From Simmondsia chinensis (Eukaryota; Streptophyta; Magnoliopsida; Caryophyllales; Simmondsiaceae): DNA of 64,000 nt. Both the position numbers and the translations under genes were made by a program. The DNA lies in NCBI GenBank assembly GCA_018398585.1, contig JAGTTD010000007.1, forward strand, positions 11,400,320 through 11,464,319. The letters run 5' to 3'. This document shows, one piece after another, positions 43,644-55,011 of the stretch. The stretch's first letter is position 1. Each line of letters begins with the position of its first letter. Under the pieces are notes generated by a model that saw only the letters and a program-made list of their open reading frames with translations, ran no database searches and was not told the DNA's origin.

Positions 43644-44831
43644 CTCTCAAACCATCATCAAACTGAACAATCCTCCATACCCTTCCACACCATTGTACTC
43701 CAGAGGTATCCGCCTTTTTCCCCCTCCCCAATGACAAACACTAATGTTTTTGAAAAGCTTAAAAATGACAAACTTGAGCTTTTAGAATCTTTACAAAGTA
43801 GACTTATAAGTAAAAGAAAAAAATTAAAAATAAAGAGAAAACACACACAAAAAAAAAAAAAAAGAAACCACAAAACTAACAAAACTTAATGAAAACAAAA
43901 TTTTTGGGAGATATGCTATACGAATTTGTTTTCAAAAACAATTTTAAAAATTAAACAAAATAAATGAACTAAATCAACTAGAAGATCCTTTCACAAATTT
44001 TTTTTTTTTTGAAATACAAAAAAAATAAATGAAAAAATAAATAAATGAATAAACAATTTGGGGAAAGATGCAATTAATGAGAAAACTTTTAAAATTACAA
44101 CAATCTTTGTAAACCAATTTAAAGGGGTAGTAATAATAATATTTTGAAAAACCTTAAAAATAACAAACTTACTTTGAGAAACTTATATAGGTGAATAAAA
44201 AAATTAAAATAAAGTTAAAAATTAATCAAAAAACCTAAAAATACAATAATCTAAAATAAAAGTTAAGAAAACAATAATTTTAAAGGGGGAAAAAAAGGAT
44301 AGTATTTCTTAATGTTTTCGAAAACTTTTAAAACAACAAGTTTAACTTTTGAAATTCTAACAAAGTGAACTTATAATTAAAAGAAAGGAGGAAATAAAGA
44401 TAAAATTCAAGAAAAACAACAAAATAACACAAAACTTAACAAAATTTTGCAAAAACACAATTTTTAGGATGGGGTATGATTTTATACGAATTTTTTTTTT
44501 GTTTCTTTTTTTTTTTAAAGAATTTCTTTACAAATCAAATAAATGAATGAATGAAGATTAATTTCTCAAATTTTAAATAAAATTTACAATCTATAAAAAT
44601 TTTCAAATTAGTATAAAACCTAAAAAAATTGTTTTTTTTAGGGGGTATATATATACGAATTTTTTTTAAAAATAGATTTATCATTACCAATAAAATAAAT
44701 GAATGAGAAGAGATTTATATTTCAAATTTAACAAAATTTGCAAATTATTAACAAGTTCAAATCAGTACCAAAACTAGTTGGTACAGATATCACACAAATA
44801 GAGATAATCCCCGGCAATGGCGCCAAAAACT

Positions 44832-46277
44832 TGGTGCTTACTTTGCGTATGCGTTAGCAAGTGCACTAGTCATATCAAGTAATATAGAAATGAGTAGAGT
44901 ATTATTCCCACGAGGATTGTTATTGAGTGAGTACCAAAATTAGTAGCTTTAATAGTATTTGAAAAACAAAAAAATTAAGGGTTTTGATAAGAAATAAAGT
45001 AAAATAAAATAAAAAGAAGTAAAAGTTAAAACGAGACTTTCTAATATATTTTATTTTTAGTTTTTATGATTTAATAATATCAAATGCATCAGATTTCACC
45101 TAGTTGCATCAATACGCCTTTTCTATTCTCGTTATTTAAGTTGTTATCACATGTTGATGGTTGAAAATCCTATTTTACTAAATATTCTCTCTCGAGCAAT
45201 ATTTAGGATGCTCTTTTACATATGAGCCCATCACTCTTGCGCATGAATTTAAATAAGAATAGCGTTTTTTAAAGCTCAATAATTTTCTCTTAAAAACCAC
45301 ACAAATTGCGTTAATCTTTCTCGAGCATTCGTCTAATTTGTGGTGCTTATCACCTTAGTAATCATCATAAATCTCCTCACGAACTCATTATGAATCATTA
45401 TAGGCCTTAAATTTTGTTCAAGCATTTAAAACTCATGAAGAACAATGATAAACACTTCAACAACGTAATAACACAACATTGAATATGTTAAACTAGAAAT
45501 AAGCATATATTACAATTTAGGCTACATCGTAGCCTTGGAATAACAAATTAGTTCATGATAAATTTAATATAAAGACTAAAAATAAATACAAAATTCATGA
45601 ACTTATTGAAGAAAAGGATAGAAAGGACTAAAAATACAAAATTACAAACCAAACTTCATTCCTTTCTCTTCTTTTCCTACACCCTATTTCTTCCTACTAT
45701 CTTTTACTTCTTTTTGTGATTTTTTTTTGGTGAAGGATGATCTTCAACACTACACAACACCCCTTTATATAGTGTTTGAGCTAGGATAAAAAAAATTGGA
45801 AAAAATCATAAAAGATGCTTCTTATTTGCTGGGAACTACAACTGCTGCTACTTGCTCATTTCTTCATAATTTTATCTAAATTTTTTGCAGAAGCACCACC
45901 CAAAACCTGCAAAACTGAGCGAGGATAAGTTAAATTGTGTTTATACAATGAATTTACGCAAAAAGCATTGCGTTTTTGCAGCCCAAATGCAAGTTGTGGC
46001 TGAAAAGTTTATATTTTATGTAAAAATCTGCATTTTGGCGTGAGAATGAAGTATTTTTGTTAATTTTTTGTTTTTATTTGATGTATCTTGCTTTTAATTG
46101 TTAATGTTAAGGATAAAACCTAGCAAGATTTAACATAAAATGAGTGTTTTTACAAGAAAATATCAAAATAGTTCAAAATGAGCAAAACCGGGCAAAATTT
46201 GTAAGAAATTTGATGAAAAAATGGCTAAAATTATATTAAAATGATATAAATAATTATATACTAAATTAGACTTATCA
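44832..46277 (-). repeat. Array LTR 6
   Basis: Complete 1446-bp LTR starting TGGTGC (one change from TGATGC) and ending TTATCA. Confidence 0.9.
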
Positions 46278-49200
46278 AAATACCCCCAAACTTAAATCTT
46301 GCTTGTCCTCGTGCAAGGCTAAACATTAAGGCGCATGATCTCATGCTTTTTAAGAATTTTACCATTAACCAAAGCAGGTATACTCTAAATTAAAGAAGAA
46401 TAACTGAGGCTTAAAGTTCAGGGTTCTAAAGGCAAAACTATCTTTCCCAAGAAAAAATCTGTCAATTGCCTAGGTGGTCGAATTCAAAAGTTAACTCTGC
46501 AAATTAAGTTTATCCGTTCTTTCTAATCTTAAGATATTCAAACCGAATAGATGACAAAAATTATACCAATCATAACAAGACTTATCATATATACCTAAAA
46601 CTAATTATTTTTGCACCATCCTCCTTTTTTTTTGGAGGAAATTATTTACTCAAGTCAATATAAGCATATCTGCAGTGAGACCCAAGCTCCGACTCTTGGA
46701 CAATGACCCATAAGTAAGAGAAGCCACCACTGAGATGCCTGTATTATGACTTCCCGAGTATATCTTTAGTCAGAATCAAGCTCTGACTCCTGAGCGATGA
46801 CCTAGAAGTAAGAGAAGCCACCACTGAGACTCCCTCTTAACAGGTAGCACATATCTTATTTATATGGGATAGCGGTGCTAGAAATTTTTTTTTTTTTTTT
46901 TTTTCCGTGCTTGGTTCCTTGTTAGCTTTCTAAGTAACCCTAGTGGCTAGCTTTCAATGCGGCAACTCCCAATCCAGTTGGCCCAGTGTACCAGGTGCTG
47001 AAACACCCCTACGGATCTACTTGCTCGTGGTACCAAGGCACGAAACCATCACACTATAGCACATATCTAATTGATAGATGTTTTTTTACAGGATATCGGT
47101 GCTTAGTAATTCTCTCCCTTTATTATTTTTCTTTTATTTAGACTTAGGCATAACTTTTCAAAATGTATTACGTAAATGATACTCTTTATGCGATCTATTC
47201 AAATTTGAGTATCTTTTAATCAGAAAGAAAAGTAAAACAACCATGCTAACTAGTGAAGTCAAATACAGTGGTTTTATCAAGATAGTGCCTTAGATTAGAT
47301 CATGTTTTGCAACTGGAACACAAAAATAATTGATTATCAGGTTATTCAAATCTAATTAAAGTAAACGAGCTAAAAAGAGTAAAAAAATTGCTTAAAAAGT
47401 ATGATGATAAGTTCTTTCTTTCTTTCTTTTTTTATATGTGAAAATTTTAAAAGACTAATGACTACATCTATTGAAAATAGACAATCTTTATGTTGGCCGA
47501 TACTATTTACATCCCCATACAAAGGCTCCAAACTCTGGGAGGCACTAAAGCAGACTCTAAAGCATAAAATAGGAAAACTTTTCAAAAAAATTTTGTTTCA
47601 AAACTTTAAAAATTACTTTTCTCACCCCTAAACATAGAACTGACATTGTTCTTTATGGTAAAAGAACTACAAAGACTAAGTGGGCAAGAGATACTTTCCA
47701 AGTTTGAGGACTACTCGTTGATGGTGTATGTTAATATCTTGCTACCCCCAAACTTATTGTAAAATACCTGTTTAAACAAAAATATACATAAACATGAGAA
47801 AATAAAAATAATGAAAGGAAAATAAAATAAAAAAGGTAAGGAAAAGAACACTTGGGTTGCCTCCTAAGAAGCGCTAAATTTTTAATCGTTAGCTTCACTC
47901 TTTGAGTGGATCATTCAACATTATTCAGATTAATGGTGGTCTTTTGCGGGTCGAGCTTTCCATCAACATAAGGCTTCAACCTTTGGCTATTAACCTTGAA
48001 TGTGCCCTACTTCTTATTGTGAATCTCGATCGTGTCATACGAGAAAAGATAAAAATGCAACACAAAACTCTTAAAATAAAAATTCTAAAATCTATCTAGA
48101 TGAATGAAATAAATGGGAAAAAAATGACTTCTTCAAATTTGAACAAGATTTAGAAGTTTGAACAAAAATGAATTTAAATCAATAAGAAAGACAAACACAA
48201 TAAGAAAACACAAAAAAAAAGTAAAATAATTCTTGGCTAAAAATCTTATTTTCAATAAAAAACAAATTGCTTTTTACTCTTTTTATTTTAAATTTGGGAA
48301 AAAAAAATGTTTTTTTTCTAAAAAAAAAAAGAAAAGAATATGATGCTTAAGGTACAAAGTAGTGTAACAATGAAAATTTGTGATATAAAATTCTCTAAAC
48401 AAATAAATATGTATGTATGTATGTATGTATATATATATGTATATATATATATATATTTACATATGTATGCACATATCCTAATTATTTAAAAATCTATGAT
48501 GAATAAATGAAATAAATGAATTTGTTAGTAACACTATTGTTTTTGAAAAACTTAAAAATAACAAACTTGAGTTTTTAGAATATTTACAAAGCAGACTTAT
48601 AAGTAAAAGAAAATATAAAAATAAAGAGAAAACACAAAAAATAAAAAAAAAAGAAACCACAAAACAAACAAAACTTAACGAAAACAAAATTTTAGGGGGA
48701 TATGCTATATGAATTTGTTTTCAAAGACAATTTTAAAAATTAAAAAAAATAATTGAACTAAATCAAATAGAAGATCCTTTTAAAAAAACTTTTTTTTTTG
48801 AAATACGAAAAAAATAAATGAAAAAATAAATAAATGAATAAACAATTAGGGAAAAGATGCAATTAATGATAAAATTTTAAAATTACGACAATCTTTGTAA
48901 ACCAAGTTTTTAAATTGGTAGTAATAATAATATTTTAAAAAGCCTTAAAAATAACAAACTTAATTTTGAGAAACTTATATAGGTGAATAAAAAAATTAAA
49001 ATAAAGTTAAAAATTAATGAGAAAACCTAAAAATACAATAATCTAAAATAAAAGTTAAAAAAACAATAATTTTAAAGGGGGGAAAAAAAGGGTAGTATCT
49101 CTTAATGTTTTCGAAAGCTTTTAAAACATCAAATTTAACTTTTAAAATTCTAACAAAGTGAACTTATAATAAAAAAAAAAGGAGGAAATAACGATAAAAT

Positions 49201-49622
49201 GCAAGAAAAACAACAAAATAACAAAAAAACTTAACAAAATTTTACGGAAACACAATTTTTAAGATGGGGTATGAGTTTATACGATTTTTTTTGTTTCTCT
49301 TTTTTAAAGAATTTCTTTACAAATCAAATAAATGAATGATTGAAGATTAATTTCTCAAATTTTAAATAAAATTTACAATCTATAAACAATTTCAAATTAG
49401 TACAAAAACTAAACAATTTGTTTTTGTTTTTAGGGGGTATATATATACGAAATTTTTTTTAAATAGAATTATCTTTACCAATAAAATAAATGAATGAAGG
49501 GAGATTTATATTTCAAATTTAACAAAATTTACAAGTCATTAACAATTTCAAATTAGCACTAAAACTAGTTGGTATAGATATCAATCAAATAGAGACAATC
49601 CCCTGCAACGGCGCCAAGAACT
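46278..49622 (-). mobile_element. Array internal region 6
   Basis: Polypurine tract complement ACCCCCAAACTTAA at 46281-46294 with hairpin 46298-46317. Primer-site complement at 49599-49616 (one change). It contains the 94-bp duplication (about 46665-46840) and a TATG/TA microsatellite at 48408-48457. The MIHSKSQ-type frame is disrupted here. 48480-49590 is AT-rich low-complexity DNA shared with the other units. Confidence 0.85.
48408..48457. repeat. (TATG)n/(TA)n microsatellite
   Basis: Five or more TATG repeats run into TA repeats. Other units have only a short TA run at the equivalent place, so this is an expansion private to unit 6. Confidence 0.85.
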
Positions 49623-51067
49623 TGATGCTTAGTTTGCGTATGCATTAGGAAGTGCATTAGTCGTATTAAGTAATATAGAAATGAGTAGAGTATCATTCCT
49701 ATGAGGATTGTTATTGAGTGAGTACCAAAATTAGTAGCTTTGATGCTATTTGAAAAACCGAAATTTAGGGTTTTGATAAGAAATAAAGTAAAATAAAATA
49801 AAAAGAAATAAAAGTTAAAACGAGACTTTCTGATATATATATTTTTTAGTTTTTATGATTTAATAATATCCAAAACATCATATTTCACCTAGTTGCATCA
49901 ATATGCTTTTTTTACTCTCGTTATTCAAGTTGGTATCACATGTTGATGGTTAAAAATCCTATTTTACTAAATATTCTCTCTCGAGCAACATTTAGCATTC
50001 TCTTTTACATATTAACCCATCACTCTCGTGCATGAATTTAAATAAGAAAAGAGTTTTTTTAACGCTCAATGATTTTCTCTTAAAAACCACGCAAATCGCA
50101 TTAATCTTTCTCGAGCATTCGACTAATTTGTGGTGCTTATCACCTTAGCAATCATCATAAATCTCCTCTTGGACTCATTATGAATCATTATAGGCCTTAA
50201 ATGGTGATGAAGCATTTAAAACTCATGAAGAACAGTTATAAACACTTTAACAACACAATAACAAAACATTGAATACATTAAACTAGAAATAAGCATATAT
50301 TACATCTTAGGCTACATCGTGGCCTTGGAATAATAAAATTAGTTCATGATAAATTTAATATAAAGCATAGAAAAAAAAACACAAAATTCATGAACTTATT
50401 GAAGAAAAAGGATAGAAAGGACTAAAAATACAAAATTATAAACCAAACTTCCTTCCTTTCTCTTTTTTTCCTACACCCAATTTCTACCTACATTCTTTTA
50501 CTTCTTTTTGTGATTTTTTTTTGTGAAGGATGATCTTCAACACTACACAACACCCCTTTATATAGTGTTTTGAGCTAGGATAAAAAAAAATTGGAAAAAA
50601 TCATCAAAAATGCTTTTTATTTGGGAACTGAAGCTCCTGCTAATTGCTCATTTCTTCATAATTTTATGTGAATTTTTTGCTCAAGCACGGCCCAAAACCT
50701 GCAAAACTGAGCTCGGATAATTTAAGTTGTGTTTATACAATGAATTTAGGCAAAAAGCATTGTGTTTTGCAGCCCAAATGCAAGTTGTAGCCGAAAAGTT
50801 GATATTTTATGTAAAAATCTGCATTTTGGCGTGAGAATGAAGTATTTTTGTTAATTTTTTGTATTTATTTGATGTATCTTGCTTTTACTTGTTAATGTTA
50901 ATGATAAAACCTGGCAAGATTTAACATAAAATGAGTATTTTTACAAGAAAATAGCAAAATAGTTCAAAATGAGTAAAACTGGGCAAAATTGATAGAAGTT
51001 TGATGCAAAAATGGTTAAAATTATATTAAAATGATATAAATTATTATATACTAAATTAGACTTATCA
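49623..51067 (-). repeat. Array LTR 7 (outer 5' LTR in sense)
   Basis: Complete 1445-bp LTR, TGATGC to CTTATCA. It is directly followed by CTCCC, the second copy of the target duplication, and then by copia RT sequence. This makes it the transcription-initiating 5' LTR of the array. Confidence 0.92.
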
Positions 51068-52354
51068 CTCCCAACGAATAGGAATTGATTATGAAGAGAA
51101 ATACTTGCCAATAAGGGATGCAATTACATTTAGATGTTTAATAAGCCTGAAAGTCTCTCAAATACTTCTCATGCATCTTATGGATGTAGTAACGACTTGT
51201 CTATATGGATCACTTCATAACAATACTTAAGAAAGTCCCTCAAAGACTACAAATGCCAGATGAATATAACTCAAAACCTCAGAGCTATGTTCAATCAAAT
51301 TACAAAGATCTTTATATGGATTAAAACAATCCGGTCGAATGTAGTACAATCGTCTTAGTGCATACCTTGTGAGAGAGGAATATGTGAACAATCTCATTAC
51401 CCCTGTGTTTTTATTAAGAAATCCGATTATAAGTAAGGATCCCTTTCGCCCTCGAGAGGGTCAAGAAGGAATTCTCAAACTGGAAGTACCACATCTTGCT
51501 ATCTACACGTGACAAGATATAGGTTTTTTTAGTTACCTTATTAGCAAGATATAGCTCAACACCTGCACGAAGACATTTGAATCAGATTAAGCATAAATTT
51601 TGGTATCACCATGGTATATTTGATATGGGATTATTCTATTCGAGACAATTAAATCCAAGTTTACTTGGATATGTAGATGTTGGATATTTGTCTGATCCAC
51701 ATAAAGGTCGTTCACAAACAGAATATTTATTTACTTATGGTAATATTGCTATATTTTGATAATCTACAGTAACAACAACTTCTTTAAATCATGCCAAGAC
51801 TCTTGCATTTAATGAGGCAGGTAGGGAAGGTTTATGGTTCAGATCACTGATTCAACATGTTCAAGAGGAATGCAGTCGTCCGACAATCAGGGGGAGTCCG
51901 ACAATATTATATGAAGACAATGCCGGATGTATTGCTCAAATGAAAGGAGGATATATTGAAGGTAACATAACTAAACATGTCTCACCAAAGTTTTTCTTTA
52001 CGCATGAGCTCCAGAAAAAAAGGTGAAATAAATGTTCATCAAGTTCGCTGAAATGAAAACCCAGCAGATTTATTCACGAAAACATTACCACAATAACTTT
52101 TAAGAAACGTGTTCACAAGATTGGAAAGAATTTGCTCAAAAACGCCCCTTATGACCATGTCCACATAAGGGGGAGTCAAATCCGAACCATACTCTTTTTC
52201 TTTTTACTAGCATTTTTTTCCCTCCAGTTCTTTTTTTGTTTTTTTTTTTTTTTTCTGGGCAAAGATTTTAATGAGGCAGTGTCTAAAGCGTATATAACTC
52301 AGACACTACACTCATGTTCGGCAATATTTTAAGGAGAATATGCAAAGGGGCAGT
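51068..52354 (+). pseudogene. copia element 1: RT (YVDD lost) and RNase H, then 3' untranslated region
   Basis: The frame interrupted at 8857 resumes with GIDYEEKYLPIRDAITFR and LMDVVTTCLYGSL, standard copia RT motifs. Between about 51370 and 51450 the sequence jumps from the LITPVF segment to KDPFRPREGQ, so the catalytic YVDD block has been deleted. The RNase H part follows (MGLFYSRQLNPSLLGYVDVGYLSDPHKGRSQT at 51630-51725; YEDNAGCIAQMKGGYIEG near 51910; LFTKTLPQ near 52070). Frameshifts and stops are frequent. A polypurine-like AAGGGGGAGT lies at 52167-52176 and AAAGGGGCAGT at 52346-52354 just before the LTR. Confidence 0.88.
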
Positions 52355-53625
52355 ATTATAAATATTGGATATTTTTTAGATACAATTTTTATGGGCAATA
52401 TTGGATATCATTAAATACCTAAAAAATTAAAAAATTATGTAAAATATATTTATATATACACATACATATATTATACAGGGTAAATTACATATTAATACCA
52501 TGAGATTTAGTGTATTAATTTTTTAGTCCATAAATTTTATGAAATAATTTATTAGGCCATAGGTTTGAGAGTAAATATTTTTTAGCCCAATTTTAGGTAA
52601 AATGAAGTGTAAGAAAGACAAAAAAATATTTATATCCTTATTCAAAATGTCATCTTTTTTTTTCAAATTCAGTATTTTTCTTGAAGTTTTTAACTTTACA
52701 CGTCAGCTTTTAGTTGGAATGCTGATTTTATACGCCTGAAATAAGATTAAAGAATAATTACGGTAAAACTTGTGGACTAATAAATTATCTTACAAAGTTT
52801 TTCGACTAAAACATTATTACACAAAACCTTAGGATACTGAAATGTAATTTATCCAATTATAAATGTATAAGTATGCATGTGTGGATATTTTGCATGTATG
52901 ACACCTAAAGGTAAAGGTGTCAAAATAAAAAAGCAAGTGGCATTTTTCTCAACCTGCATGGCAATTTCCTAAAAGTCAATGCATGAGTTATAACTGTGCA
53001 ATTTCATGTATATGTACTTTGTAAGAATAGAAGGAATGTGGATTTTGAGAAGTAAGAAAGACATATCTTATTTTAGGTATTTGAGTTCTAGAATAAAATC
53101 CCTGCTATTACTTTATAATTATATTTGAGATTTTTTTTTTATTCTCATTTTTTGAGTATAGTATGTGCTCAGTTTTATAACAGATTCATGGGTGAAAAAG
53201 AAATTTGACTACTTTGGGAGCAAGCATGTAAGGATAGAATGAAGGATGAGATAATTTGTAGTGAATAATTCAATAGCATTTGATGTTGAATACTAGTATT
53301 TTTCTTGCATTTACGTTGTATTTTTGTGTGTTATTATTTTCTTGATGTAATTACCTAGTACTTAATTAGATATTAGGATCATTTTCTCTTCCCCTTCTCT
53401 AGCTTAACTGGCCACCATCAATAGCCTCCATCAATTGGGAGTTCTTTTTATTTATTTTTTGACTAGGATTCGTTGGCTTGAGGTAATAGTCTTTGACTTT
53501 TCATTTTCTTTGATGCACTATAAATAGGATAGAGTTCTCTTAATTCAACCATTCAAGTTTTTCCGTTTCCAAGTGTTGTTCATTTTAGTATAATATTTTA
53601 TATTTCTATCTTGTTAAATTTTACA
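52355..53625 (+). repeat. copia LTR between elements 1 and 2, carrying a MITE
   Basis: It starts TATTATAAATATTGG (TG expected) right after a polypurine-like tract, and ends TTTTACA before a primer site at 53626. A TATA box (CTATAAATAGG, about 53519-53529) fits plus-strand transcription. About 884 bp without the MITE and its target duplication. It could be the 3' LTR of copia 1, the 5' LTR of copia 2, or a fusion of both: the left edge fits the former and the right edge fits the latter. No second LTR in the window is available for comparison. Confidence 0.55.
52478..52854. mobile_element. 377-bp MITE with long terminal inverted repeats (Mutator-like)
   Basis: Ends GGGTAAATTACAT and TGTAATTTATCC begin inverted repeats of about 80-100 bp with mismatches (e.g. 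TTTTTAGTC and its complement, ATAATTTATTAG near the inner end). Flanks TATTATACA (52469-52477) and AATTATAAA (52855-52863) look like a 9-bp target duplication with two mismatches, typical of Mutator-like elements. No transposase coding sequence, so non-autonomous. Confidence 0.8.
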
Positions 53626-53640
53626 TGGTATTAGAGTAGG
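53626..53640 (+). promoter_or_regulatory. Primer-binding site of copia element 2
   Basis: TGGTATTAGAGTAGG immediately follows the LTR end; it matches the plant initiator tRNA-Met primer site TGGTATCAGAGC with C-to-T changes. Confidence 0.75.
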
Positions 53641-53725
53641 CTTGGATCCGGAAGTTACATTCTTTTTGGTCTCTTTAGCTGCGACTCCCTTGTAAGCTAA
53701 GCCTTCTTTTCTTGTCTCTTATTTC

Positions 53726-54073
53726 TTGTTTTACTTGTGTTATTTTGCGTATTTTATAATGAATGAAGAAAATTCTACTCAAACTGTAGCATTGGTTATT
53801 ATTTTAGGGGGAGTTCCTGATGTGAATTCTCCTTACTATCTTCATTTTTTAGATCATCCGAGGCTTGTTTTTGTGCAAGACGTTCTAACCGATCCTAATT
53901 TTCGGCTTAGGCATTCTATTTTTAAGGTATTTAAGGCAAAATGAAAAATTGGTTTTCTTGATGGGTCCATTAAGAAACAGGAAAGATTCACTAGATTTTG
54001 AAAATTGGAGCGCTTGTGATTCAATTCTTTCTTCGTGGCTTTCCAATTCTATTTCCAAGGAAATTAATGCCAA
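53726..54073 (+). pseudogene. copia element 2: gag N-terminal part
   Basis: A frame with DVNSPYYLHFLDHPRLVFV, then after frameshifts FLDGSIKKQ and WSACDSILSSWLSNSISKEI, matches the N-terminal domain of copia gag (NSPYYLHPSDNPG ... W-R-D-mV-SWLLNSIS pattern). It is cut at about 54073 by a LINE fragment and continues at 59107. The presence of this gag next to an LTR and primer site marks the 5' end of a second copia element distinct from element 1. Confidence 0.8.
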
Positions 54074-55011
54074 GTGGCGTTTTCCCGGTGCTTGGCTATA
54101 ACAAAACTACTATGGGGGTCTAAAGGTCTTGAATGTGTCCTCTCTGATGATGACGTGTTCTGCTTCTATTTCAACATTGTTGAGGCATCCGAGAAGGTAC
54201 TTAGAGGTGGCCTTTGGCACCTTAAAGGTTACAATCTCTACCATGAGTGTTGGGCGGGTAGTCTTCCACCCATGCGTAATCTTCCTTCCGTGCTATGTGG
54301 GTTCAACTCCATGGCTTGCATGCATCTATGTGGACAAAGGAGACCCTCAGCGCTATTGCTAGTGGTATCAGTACCCCTCTCTACATGGACTAGCCAACAT
54401 CCGAGGCTATGATGATGAAGTATGATAGGGTTTGTGTTCAACTTGATGCCAAAGTTGCACCGATCAAGGAATTGCAAGTGGACTATGGAGATGATGAGTT
54501 GTTCCCTATTGAGGTTAGGTATGAATGTCTCCCTAAACATTGCCAATCTTGTCATGTTTTTGGTCACTTATGCCAAGACCCAAAAAATCTGGACAAGAAG
54601 ACCTGGAAAAAAATGACGAAATAAGAGCCGCCGCTGGAAGAAGGTAGCCAGTGACGGTGCTGCGGCTGGGGGGGCCCTCGGTTGGGCTGGAAACCACCAC
54701 CATGGTGGGTGGCAAAGGGATCAATCTAGGGCCGGTGCTCGGGGAGGCTCATGGAGCTCCTAATGTTGGTGAGGGTGGGGTTCGAAATGGACCAAACCAT
54801 GGGCCTTCGATTGCTTGTGTGGGTAATGTTTCTATTGGGCCACTGATTGGGCTTAGTGATGTGGGGCCGCAGGACTTTGTTGAGAGTCGGGTTGGGCTTG
54901 GTGATATAGCTGGGCTTCCCTCTTCCACATGGCTTGCACTCCCTTCTTCGACTGGGACTCGTCTTGGGCCTCCGAGCAGCCCAACGCCATCCCCCCGCTG
55001 GTTGGGGGGTT
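54074..55011 (+). pseudogene. LINE ORF1-type protein: DUF4283 and CCHC zinc knuckle
   Basis: In the first frame, VFCFYFNIVEASEKVLRGGLWHLKGYNLYHECW matches the DUF4283 core. Further on, in other frames, LSAIASGIST, a VCVQLDAK segment and YECLPKHCQSCHVFGHLCQDP (about 54520-54580) match the zf-CCHC_4 knuckle that follows DUF4283 in plant LINE ORF1 proteins. At least two frameshifts separate them. A Gly-rich, Pro-rich tail extends to the gypsy LTR at 55012. No RRM is seen, so this is a different ORF1 type from those at 26796 and 43643. Confidence 0.75.

Larger units (their letters stand above)
38061..43736 (-). mobile_element. Nearly complete L1-type LINE, minus strand
   Basis: A 5.68-kb LINE inserted in array internal region 5. 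It has a perfect 15-bp target duplication AACACTAATGTTTTT (38046-38060 and 43737-43751), an A tail (T on the plus strand, 38061-38072), ORF2 (41930-38271), ORF1 (43643-41927) and a 5' UTR of about 90 bases starting with a G-rich stretch. The perfect duplication and the small number of disabling changes (two stops in ORF2; two stops and one frameshift in ORF1) make it the youngest large insertion here. Confidence 0.93.
35607..44831 (-). mobile_element. Array internal region 5, carrying a solo LTR and a LINE
   Basis: Polypurine tract complement near 35610-35622, a perfect 8-bp-stem hairpin at 35627-35646 and primer-site complement at 44808-44825. Insertions at 37280-37484 (small solo LTR) and 38061-43736 (LINE) explain its 9.2-kb length. 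The CTTCGG/CCGAAG form of the conserved hairpin is at 37176-37193. Confidence 0.88.
8858..51067 (-). mobile_element. 42-kb tandem array of a non-autonomous LTR retrotransposon (7 LTRs, 6 internal regions)
   Basis: Seven LTRs starting TGATGC (plus strand) and ending TTATCA alternate with six internal regions in perfect head-to-tail order with shared LTRs. Each internal region has a tRNA-Asp primer site (reverse complement TCCCCGGCAACGGCGCCA or variant) at its right end and a polypurine tract (minus strand AAGTTTGGGGGTA) at its left end, so the sense strand is minus. The array as a whole is flanked by CTCAC (8853-8857) and CTCCC (51068-51072), a 5-bp target duplication with one mismatch inside a copia RT codon series. 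I see no gag, pol or env. Units are diverged: LTR2 and LTR5 differ at 14 of about 98 starting bases by my count. Confidence 0.9.

Noticed and set aside
8858..51067. Array considered as a classical satellite or centromeric repeat
   Set aside because: The period contains complete LTRs with primer site, polypurine tract and target duplication, so it is a retrotransposon array even if it now evolves like a satellite.
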